Assembly (NCBI RefSeq): GCF_009760925.1
Contig: NZ_VRLV01000007.1
Coordinates: forward strand, 186,001-250,000
Length of the DNA: 64,000 nucleotides
Reading direction: 5' to 3'
Source: Nonomuraea typhae
GTDB lineage: Bacteria; Actinomycetota; Actinomycetes; Streptosporangiales; Streptosporangiaceae
The number at the start of each line of letters is the position of its first letter. Position 1 is the stretch's first letter. The position numbers and the translations under genes are program-made. This document shows, one piece after another, positions 51,422 to 58,498 of this stretch. The notes under the pieces were generated by a model. That model did no database searches. It was not told where the DNA came from and was given only the letters and a program-made list of their open reading frames with translations.

Positions 51422-53263
51422 ATGACGGAGTTGGAGAGCACGCGTAAAGCGCTCAGAGAAGCGGTGGCGCAAGCTGAGCATGCGGCGCACCTGGCCAGGC
51501 TGCTCGACGCCGCCCAGGCCAAGCTCGCCGCCGCCGAGCAGAGCGCCGAGGAGGCCAGGGTGCTGGCCGCCCGGGTCACCGAGCTCGAGGACCGGCTCGA
51601 CGACGCGCGGGCCGACGCCGACAAGCTGCGCAAGGACCTCGCCGAGCAGCGCTACCAGGCCGAGGTGGCGCAGTGGAAGCTCTCCTCCATCAAGGTCGCC
51701 CGCTGGAACCGCCTGGGTGACGCCCTCAAGTCGGGCAAGTCCAACCCGGTCCGCCTGGCCAAAGGCATCAAGGGCGCCGCCAAGGCCGCCCCGCGCCCCG
51801 TGGCTCCCAAGCGCAGGCCGGTCCCGGCCGAGCAGCAGCGCGACGAGCGGCCGGGCGCCGCCTTCCAGGCCACCGCGGCGACCAGGACGATCGAGGGCGC
51901 CTCGTTCCGGCTCAAGCCGTTCCGGATTCCGACCGGGCCGAACACCCGGCCGCACCTGACCGCCGCCGTCGTCGCCGACCCGCACGCCGAGGCGCTGCTG
52001 CGCTACGAGTGGCGGCAGACGACCGGGTTCACCCCGCGCGACTTCGCCAGGATTCTTCCGCTGGAGGTGCCCCACCTGCTGGTCGTCGAGTCGGTCACCC
52101 AGGGCCCGTGGGCCGAGGAGATCACCGGCGAGCCCGGCGAAGGACTGCGCGCCCTGCTGGCCTGGTGCGCGGAGCGCGGCATCCGGACGGTGTTCTGGCA
52201 CACCCAGGGCGATCCGGCCGCCTACGCCGCCGCTGCCGCGCTGTTCGAGTACCGCTTCAGCGTGGACGCCGGCACCGGCTGGCCGCAGCTGCGCTTCGGG
52301 GTGCAGCCGAGGGTGCACAACCCGCTGCCGCTGTCGGGCGGGCGGGTGGATCGCGTGCTCACGCTGGAGCAGCTCCTGCCGCCGCACCTGAGCTACCCCG
52401 ACGTGCTCACCTCCTACCGCTGGCCGGCGGCCGTGGACGTGCCGCCCGGCACCGAGCCGTGGCGCACGGCCGAGATCGCCGCCTGCGGCACCTCGATCGG
52501 CCCCGAGGCCGACTCCCGCCGCGCGCACGCCGCCCTGCGCCGCGCCTACGCCGCCGGGACCATGACCGAGCGCGTGGACGAACTGCTGGAGCGCATCGGC
52601 CTGCCCAGTGCCCGCGCCACCCTGGACGTCTCGGTGATCCTGCCCGTCACCGACCCGGCCACGCTGGAGCACGCCCTGGCCCAGGTCGCCCGGCAGAGCG
52701 GGGTCACGCAGCTCATCCTCTTCGGCCACCCGGGCGCGGGGGAGCGGGCCCGCGACGTGGTCAAGGGCGCCGAGGTGGTCTTCCGCGACCTCGACCCGGC
52801 CCTGACGACGGGCGGCATGCTCAACCGCGGCCTCGACCTGTGCGAGGCCGACCTGGTCGCGGTCATGGACCCGCGCGATGTGTACGGCACGCACTATCTG
52901 TCCGACCTGACCAGGGCCTTCCTGTTCAGCACCGCGGACATCACCGGCAAGGCCGCCTTCTACGCCCATCTGCGCAACGCCCAGACCACGCTGCTCAAGC
53001 AGCCGGACGCCGAGTACACCTACACGCCGGAGATCGCCGGAGCGACGCTGCTGGCCCGGCGCAACCCGCTGCGGGAGCTGGGTTTCCCGGACCTCACGGA
53101 GGGCTGGGCCGAGGTGCTCATGCGGCAGTGCCGTACGGACGGGGTCAAGGTCTTCTCGGCCGACCGTTTCGGGTACGTGCACGTGCGCGACGAGGACCGC
53201 TGGCTGCTGGGCGCCGCGCAGCTGGTCGAGTACGGCTCCGCCGAGCCGCATGCGCTCATCTGA
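51422..53263 (+). CDS. Coiled-coil, CgeB-like and GT2-like glycosyltransferase
   Basis: 613 residues. About 1-95 is a long coiled coil (LARLLDAAQAKLAAAEQSAEE); 96-150 is basic and Pro-rich; 160-390 is a CgeB/YkvP-type glycosyltransferase-like domain (RTVFWHTQGDPAAY); 395-610 is GT2-like, starting VSVILPVTDPATLEHAL with a DPRD-containing segment (VAVMDPRDVYG) in the place of the DxD metal site. ATG preceded by GGAGGA. Probably glycosylates a surface or spore component; the coiled coil suggests a complex. Divergent to the Asn-synthetase-like gene. Confidence 0.8.
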   Translation: MTELESTRKALREAVAQAEHAAHLARLLDAAQAKLAAAEQSAEEARVLAARVTELEDRLDDARADADKLRKDLAEQRYQAEVAQWKLSSIKVARWNRLGDALKSGKSNPVRLAKGIKGAAKAAPRPVAPKRRPVPAEQQRDERPGAAFQATAATRTIEGASFRLKPFRIPTGPNTRPHLTAAVVADPHAEALLRYEWRQTTGFTPRDFARILPLEVPHLLVVESVTQGPWAEEITGEPGEGLRALLAWCAERGIRTVFWHTQGDPAAYAAAAALFEYRFSVDAGTGWPQLRFGVQPRVHNPLPLSGGRVDRVLTLEQLLPPHLSYPDVLTSYRWPAAVDVPPGTEPWRTAEIAACGTSIGPEADSRRAHAALRRAYAAGTMTERVDELLERIGLPSARATLDVSVILPVTDPATLEHALAQVARQSGVTQLILFGHPGAGERARDVVKGAEVVFRDLDPALTTGGMLNRGLDLCEADLVAVMDPRDVYGTHYLSDLTRAFLFSTADITGKAAFYAHLRNAQTTLLKQPDAEYTYTPEIAGATLLARRNPLRELGFPDLTEGWAEVLMRQCRTDGVKVFSADRFGYVHVRDEDRWLLGAAQLVEYGSAEPHALI

Positions 53264-53398
53264 GGATCTTCTCGTACGGCGGGGCCGGGTTGACGCGCAC
53301 GCGCCGACGTCGGCTCGCCTCTGTCCTGGCCGGTCGTGTGGGCTCACGGGGTGCGCGCCGTGACGAAGCGCGTCGTGGGCCGGCTTTAGGCTCGAGGT

Positions 53399-53998
53399 GT
53401 GAACCTCCGCCAGCTCGCCGATCTCCTGGGCGAGCCGCCCGCGCCCTCCGGGGACTGGGCCGAGGAGGCGGTCTTCCTGTCGTCGGCGGCCTTGCGGCGG
53501 CGGGTGGACCCCGCCGGCCTGGCCGCCGCTGTCCCCGGCGCGACCGCGCTGCCCAACGGGGTGATCAGGATCGTGCTGGCCGAGCCGTGGGAGGTGGCGG
53601 GCGAGGTCTTTCCGGTGGCCGATCAGGGGTGGGCGGACGTCCCGCGGACGTGGGACAACCCCGGATTTGTTGTGAAATATGCGCGCTTTCGGGCGGTGGC
53701 TGTGGGGCGGTGGGCGCGGGCTCTGGGCGTGCCCCCAGAGCCTTTCGAGCCGCGACTGCTGAGTCACGCCCGTGACCGGGCCGTGCTGCGGGTGCTGGCC
53801 GAGCTTCCCGGGCGGCGGGTCAGCCGGGATCCGGGGTGGGCGGCCTATCTGGTCCGGCTGGCGTCGGCCTACCATGACGCCTTCGAGCAGGCGGCGCCGC
53901 TGCCGCAGGGGGACGAGGCCGTGGCGCCGGTGCACACCGCCCGGGTCAGGCTGGCGGGAGCCGTACAGAAAGTGCTCCCAGGGCCGGACAGAATCTGA
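53399..53998 (+). CDS. ArgS-related anticodon-binding protein NrtL
   Basis: 199 residues from GTG. C-terminal half carries a DALR anticodon-binding pattern (LLSHARDRAVLRVLAELPG then YLVRLASAYHDAFEQ), as at the end of arginyl-tRNA synthetase, but catalytic domains are absent. In other actinobacteria this protein is usually next to argS and lysA; here it is next to lysA only. Presumably binds a tRNA or acts with a synthetase. A palindrome follows its stop. Confidence 0.8.
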   Translation: MNLRQLADLLGEPPAPSGDWAEEAVFLSSAALRRRVDPAGLAAAVPGATALPNGVIRIVLAEPWEVAGEVFPVADQGWADVPRTWDNPGFVVKYARFRAVAVGRWARALGVPPEPFEPRLLSHARDRAVLRVLAELPGRRVSRDPGWAAYLVRLASAYHDAFEQAAPLPQGDEAVAPVHTARVRLAGAVQKVLPGPDRI

Positions 53999-53999
53999 A

Positions 54000-54023
54000 A
54001 TTTCACGCCATATGGCGTGAAAT
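54000..54023. promoter_or_regulatory. 24-bp perfect palindrome before lysA
   Basis: Two 12-base halves without spacer: ATTTCACGCCAT and its complement, immediately after the nrtL stop and 92 bases before the lysA start. Spacer-free symmetry is more typical of an operator than of a terminator. Confidence 0.5.
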
Positions 54024-54114
54024 CGTGTAAAAGCTATGCAATTTCCTGTCGATCGTGTCTCGACAGGTGGGCATGGTGTCAGCCTCGATCCCGCGTTCCG
54101 ATAGCCTGCTTTGG

Positions 54115-55497
54115 GTGAGTCGATTCGCCCATCCCGCAGGGGACCGGCACGCCGAGATGCTGCCCCACGAGCGCCCGCCGCTGGCGCCCGCCGACCTCAA
54201 CCGGATCAATCCCGCGATCTGGCCGCGAACGTCGAGCAGGACCGAGGGCGCGCTCACGGTCGGGGGCATCGACGTGCGCGACCTCGCCGCCGAGCACGGC
54301 ACGCCGCTCTACGTCCTCGACGAGGCCGACGTGCGCTCGCGCATGCGCGACTACGCCACCGCCTTCTCCGGCTCCGAGGTGCACTACGCCGGCAAGGCGT
54401 TCCTGTGCAAGGAGATCGTGCGCTGGCTCCAGGACGAGGGGCTCGGCCTCGACGTGGCCAGCGGCGGCGAACTCGCCGTCGCCCTCAGCGTCGGCTTCCC
54501 GCCCGAGCGCATCACGCTGCACGGCAACAACAAGTCGACCGCCGAGCTGACCAGGGCCGTCGAGGCCGGTGTCGGCCACATCGTCGTCGACTCCTACGAG
54601 GAGATCGCCCGCCTCGGCTACCTCGCCGAGCAGCTCGGCCGGCGACCCAAGATCATGATCCGGGTCACCACCGGCGTCGAGGCGCACACCCACGAGTTCA
54701 TCGCGACCGCCCACGACGACCAGAAGTTCGGCCTGTCGCTCAACACCGGCGCCGCCGCCGAGGCCGTGCGCCGCATCCTCGCGCTGCCGCAGCTCGAACT
54801 CGTCGGCCTGCACTCCCACATCGGCTCGCAGATCGTCGACACCGCCGGCTTCGAGGTCGCCGCCCGCCGCCTGGCCGGCCTGCTCGTGAAGATCAAGGAC
54901 GAGCACGGCGTCGTCCTGCCCGAGCTCGACCTCGGCGGCGGGTACGGCATCGCCTACGTCGAAGGCGACGAGGCCCCCGACATCAAGGAGCTGGCCGACG
55001 GCCTGCGCGAGATCGTCGCCAAGGTCTGCACCGACGCCGGGCTGCCGGTGCCCAAGCTCACCGTCGAACCCGGCCGCACGATCGTCGGCCCCGGCGGCAT
55101 CACGCTGTACGAGGTCGGCACCGTCAAGGACGTCGAGGGCATCCGCACCTACGTCAGCATCGACGGCGGCATGAGTGACAACGTGCGCACCGCGCTGTAC
55201 GGCGCCGAGTACACCGCCGTGCTGGCCAGCCGCGCGAGCGACGCGCCGCCCATGCTCAGCCGCCTGGTCGGCAAGCACTGCGAGAGCGGCGACATCGTCA
55301 TCCGCGACTTCTACCTCCCCGCCGACCTCGCGCCCGGCGACCTCATCGCGGTCGCCGCCACCGGCGCCTACTGCCGCTCGCTGGCCAGCAACTACAACTA
55401 TCTGCCCAGGCCCGCCGTGGTCGCCGTCGCCGACGGCGCCTCCCGGGTGATCGTGCGGGGCGAGACCGAGGACGACCTGCTGAGGGGGCAACTATGA
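54115..55497 (+). CDS. lysA: Diaminopimelate decarboxylase
   Basis: 460 residues from GTG at 54115, giving SRFAHPAGDRHAEML, the usual actinobacterial LysA start; upstream in-frame codons lack this. Fold type III PLP enzyme: Lys94 in HYAGKAFLC, HSHIGSQI, GGGYGIAY and EPGRTIVGPGG; HCESGD has the Cys at the dimer active site. Last step of lysine synthesis from meso-DAP. Its TGA overlaps the hom ATG, so both enzymes of the aspartate pathway are co-translated. Confidence 0.96.
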   Translation: MSRFAHPAGDRHAEMLPHERPPLAPADLNRINPAIWPRTSSRTEGALTVGGIDVRDLAAEHGTPLYVLDEADVRSRMRDYATAFSGSEVHYAGKAFLCKEIVRWLQDEGLGLDVASGGELAVALSVGFPPERITLHGNNKSTAELTRAVEAGVGHIVVDSYEEIARLGYLAEQLGRRPKIMIRVTTGVEAHTHEFIATAHDDQKFGLSLNTGAAAEAVRRILALPQLELVGLHSHIGSQIVDTAGFEVAARRLAGLLVKIKDEHGVVLPELDLGGGYGIAYVEGDEAPDIKELADGLREIVAKVCTDAGLPVPKLTVEPGRTIVGPGGITLYEVGTVKDVEGIRTYVSIDGGMSDNVRTALYGAEYTAVLASRASDAPPMLSRLVGKHCESGDIVIRDFYLPADLAPGDLIAVAATGAYCRSLASNYNYLPRPAVVAVADGASRVIVRGETEDDLLRGQL

Positions 55498-56780
55498 AAG
55501 TCGCGCTGCTGGGTTGCGGCGTCGTCGGCTCGCAGGTCATCCGGCTCATGCGCGAGCAGGCAGACGACCTCACCGCCCGCATCGGGGCGCCCCTGGAGCT
55601 GGCGGGCGTGGCCGTACGCAGGCTGGGCCGTAAACGCGAGGTCGACGTCGACCCCGAGCTGCTCACCACCGACGCCGAGGCGCTCGTCACCCGCGACGAC
55701 GTGGACATCGTCGTCGAGGTCATCGGCGGCATCGAGCCGGCCAGATCGCTGATCGTGGCCGCCCTGAGCAAGGGCAAGTCCGTCGTCACCGCCAACAAGG
55801 CGCTGCTGGCCGAGGACGGCGCCACCCTCCACGAGGCCGCCCGCACCGGTGGCGGCGACCTGTACTTCGAGGCCAGCGTCGCCGGGGCCATCCCGCTGCT
55901 GCGCCCCCTGCGCGAGTCGCTGGCCGGCGACCACGTCAACCGGGTGCTCGGCATCGTCAACGGCACCACCAACTACATCCTCGACAAGATGGACTCCAGC
56001 GGCGCCTCGTTCAACGACGCGCTGGAGGAGGCGCAGGCGCTCGGCTACGCCGAGGCCGACCCCACCGCCGACGTCGAGGGCTTCGACGCCGCCGCCAAGG
56101 CGGCCATCCTCGCCGGGCTGGCCTTCCACAGCCGGGTCACCGCCGAGCAGGTGCACCGCGAGGGCATCACCGAGATCACCGCCACCGACGTGGCCTCGGC
56201 CAAGGCCATGGGCTACGTCATCAAGCTGCTGGCCATCTGCGCCCGCTCCGACGACGGCCAGAGCGTCGGCGTGCGCGTGCACCCGGCCATGATCCCGCGC
56301 ACGCACCCGCTGGCTGGGGTGCGCGAGGCGTACAACGCGGTGTTCGTCGAGGCGGAGTCGGCCGGGCAGCTCATGTTCTACGGCGCCGGCGCCGGCGGCG
56401 CGCCCACGGCCTCCGCCGTCCTGGGCGACATGGTGGCCGTGGCCAGGAACCGGCTGACCGGAGCCCGTGGGCCGGAGGAGTCCACCTACGCCTCGCTGAG
56501 CGTCCACCCGATGGGCGAGACCGTGACCCGCTGCCACGTCGCCCTGGACGTGGCCGACAAACCGGGCGTGCTGGCCCGGGTGGCGGAGGAGTTCGCCCGC
56601 CACGACGTCTCGATCCAGACCGTGCGTCAGGAGGGCCACGGCGACGACGCCCAGCTCGTGCTGGTCACCCACCGCGCGTCGGACGCCGCCCTGACCGCGA
56701 CCATGGACGCCCTGCGCAAGCTGGACATCGTCCGCGCGGTGGCCGGCGTCATGCGCGTCGAAGGCGACGGCCAGGCCTGA
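55494..56780 (+). CDS. hom: Homoserine dehydrogenase
   Basis: 428 residues. NAD(P) motif LLGCGVVGSQV, NKALLAEDG, catalytic GIVNGTTNYIL and EADPTADVEGFDAAAK, then an ACT domain at about 350-425, which normally mediates threonine feedback inhibition. Reduces aspartate semialdehyde to homoserine. The usual actinobacterial neighbours thrC and thrB do not follow; the next gene is on the opposite strand. Confidence 0.96.
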   Translation: MKVALLGCGVVGSQVIRLMREQADDLTARIGAPLELAGVAVRRLGRKREVDVDPELLTTDAEALVTRDDVDIVVEVIGGIEPARSLIVAALSKGKSVVTANKALLAEDGATLHEAARTGGGDLYFEASVAGAIPLLRPLRESLAGDHVNRVLGIVNGTTNYILDKMDSSGASFNDALEEAQALGYAEADPTADVEGFDAAAKAAILAGLAFHSRVTAEQVHREGITEITATDVASAKAMGYVIKLLAICARSDDGQSVGVRVHPAMIPRTHPLAGVREAYNAVFVEAESAGQLMFYGAGAGGAPTASAVLGDMVAVARNRLTGARGPEESTYASLSVHPMGETVTRCHVALDVADKPGVLARVAEEFARHDVSIQTVRQEGHGDDAQLVLVTHRASDAALTATMDALRKLDIVRAVAGVMRVEGDGQA

Positions 56781-56791
56781 CCTGCCCGGCC

Positions 56792-56828
56792 GCCCGCCGT
56801 ACCTGGACCGCGGTCAGGTACGGCGGGC
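56792..56828. terminator. Bidirectional hairpin inside the antiporter 3' end
   Basis: 14-bp perfect arms GCCCGCCGTACCTG (56792-56805) and complement (56815-56828), 9-base loop. It lies after hom and covers the last codons of the convergent antiporter gene (stop at 56814), so it can terminate both transcripts. Confidence 0.75.
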
Positions 56829-57971
56829 GATCGCGGTGATCAGTGGCTGCACGAGCCGCGCGGCCAGCGGGCCGAAGGCGGCCAGGATGAGCACGTACGC
56901 GGCGGCCAGCGGGCCGAGGTCGGGATGGACGCCGGCGGCCACGGCCAGACCGGCGATGACGATGTTGAACTCCCCGCGCGGAATCAGCGCGATGCCGGCC
57001 CGCGCCTGCCCGGCCTTGGCGATGCCGGCGCGGCGGGCGGCGTAGGCGCCGGTCACCAGCTTGGTGATCATGCTGACCAGGGCCAGCAGCGCGGCCAGCC
57101 CGGCCACGGGCAGGATCGCCTTCGGGTCGGTCTGCAGGCCGAAGAAGACGAAGAAGACCGCGGCGAACAGGTCGCGCAGCGGCTCCAGCAGCGCCCTGGC
57201 GCCTTCGGCCAGCTCTCCCGACAGGGCGATGCCCACCAGGAAGGCGCCCACGGCGGCGGAGACCTGGAGCTGCTGGGCGATCCCGGCCACCAGGAGCGCG
57301 AGGCCGACGACCTTCAGGAGCAGGACTTCCGAGTTGGGGCTGGCCACGAAACGTTCGATGAGCCGGCCGTACCTGAGGGCGAAGACGAGCACCACGCTGA
57401 CGGTCGCCAGCGCGATGCCCACGGTCACGGCGCCGCTCAGCAGGCTCGCGCCCGCCAGCACCGCGGTGAGGATGGGCAGGTAGAGCGCCATCGTCAAGTC
57501 CTCGAAGACCAGCAGCGACAGCACGACGGGTGTTTCCCGGTTGCCGATCCACCCCAGATCGGACAGGACCTTCGCGGTGATGCCCGAGGACGTGGCGTAG
57601 GTGACGCCGGCCATGGCGACGGCCGCGACGGGTCCCCAGCCGAGCAGGAGCGCGGCGATGGCGCCCGGGGCGGCGTTGAGGACGAGGTCGACCAGCCCGC
57701 CGCGCAGGTTGCCGCGCAGGCTGGTGACCAGTTCGTCGGCGTTGTACTCCAGGCCGAGCGTGAGCAGCAGCATGATGACGCCGAGTTCGGCGCCGACCTC
57801 GATGAACTCCTCGCTGGTGGCCAGCGGGAGGATGCCGCCGGTGCCGAAGGCCAGACCGGCGATGAGGTAGAGGGGAATGGGCGAGATGCCGCCGCGCAGG
57901 GCCAGCGCGCCGAGCACGCCGAGGCCGAGGAGGACAGCACCGAGTTCGAGGAGAAGAATTCCCGCGTGCAC
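56814..57971 (-). CDS. Cation/proton antiporter, CPA2 family (KhtU-like)
   Basis: 385 residues from GTG, about 11-12 membrane segments. Features of the Na/H exchanger fold: LTLGLEYNADELVTSLRG, VTYATSSGITAKVLSDL, AVGAFLVGIALSGEL, and LIPRGEFNIVIAGLAV. No cytosolic TrkA/RCK domain is fused; the separate regulatory gene 9 bases upstream provides it, as in KhtTU. Probably K+/H+ or Na+/H+ exchange for pH or osmotic balance. Confidence 0.92.
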   Translation of the reverse strand: MHAGILLLELGAVLLGLGVLGALALRGGISPIPLYLIAGLAFGTGGILPLATSEEFIEVGAELGVIMLLLTLGLEYNADELVTSLRGNLRGGLVDLVLNAAPGAIAALLLGWGPVAAVAMAGVTYATSSGITAKVLSDLGWIGNRETPVVLSLLVFEDLTMALYLPILTAVLAGASLLSGAVTVGIALATVSVVLVFALRYGRLIERFVASPNSEVLLLKVVGLALLVAGIAQQLQVSAAVGAFLVGIALSGELAEGARALLEPLRDLFAAVFFVFFGLQTDPKAILPVAGLAALLALVSMITKLVTGAYAARRAGIAKAGQARAGIALIPRGEFNIVIAGLAVAAGVHPDLGPLAAAYVLILAAFGPLAARLVQPLITAIARRT

Positions 57972-57980
57972 CCGCGCGCC

Positions 57981-58463
57981 CTACCCGGCGGCCAGGATGT
58001 CGGCGGCGGCGGCGGTGCCCTCGAGGGTTCCCACGACCACGACGGTGTCACCGGCCGCGAACACGAAGTCGGGTCCGGGGCTGGCGACCACCTGGCCGTC
58101 GCGGACGACGGCCACGATGGAGGAGCCGGTGCGGGTGCGCATCCGGGTCTCGCCCATGGGACGCCCGGCGTACGGCGCGCCGGAGGTGATGGCCAACTGT
58201 ACGCTGACCAGGCCCTCGACCTGCCGGTGCAGCTCGTTGAGCCGCTGGACGATGCGAGGGGCGCCGAGCAGCTCCGACAGCGCGTCCGCCTCGTCGTCGT
58301 TGAGCTGGACGGCTTCGCAGGCTCGATCGGGGTCGCCCTTGTCGTAGATCACCAGATCCCGGCGGCCGGTGCGGTGTGACACGACGCCGATCCGCCTTCC
58401 GGACTGTGTGGTGAACTCGTGCCGCAGTCCGATCCCCGGCAGGGCCGTCTGCTCGACCTCCAT
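57981..58463 (-). CDS. Antiporter regulatory subunit with TrkA-C domain (KhtT-like)
   Basis: 160 residues from the ATG at 58463, which has AAGGGG upstream; an ATG at 58478 would add five. N-terminal part LPGIGLRHEFTTQSGRRIGVV as in KhtT, C-terminal RCK/TrkA-C domain at about 80-158 (GSSIVAVVRDGQVVASPGPDFVFAAGDTVVVVG). Cytoplasmic, likely dimeric; gates the antiporter by ligand or pH. Confidence 0.9.
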   Translation of the reverse strand: MEVEQTALPGIGLRHEFTTQSGRRIGVVSHRTGRRDLVIYDKGDPDRACEAVQLNDDEADALSELLGAPRIVQRLNELHRQVEGLVSVQLAITSGAPYAGRPMGETRMRTRTGSSIVAVVRDGQVVASPGPDFVFAAGDTVVVVGTLEGTAAAADILAAG

Positions 58464-58498
58464 CGCGCGCCCCTTCATTGTTATTGTTCCGCTTCATC

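Noticed and set aside
51080..53935. A leftward 951-residue open frame opposite the CgeB/GT2 and nrtL genes
   Set aside because: Low-complexity antisense frame spanning several real genes.
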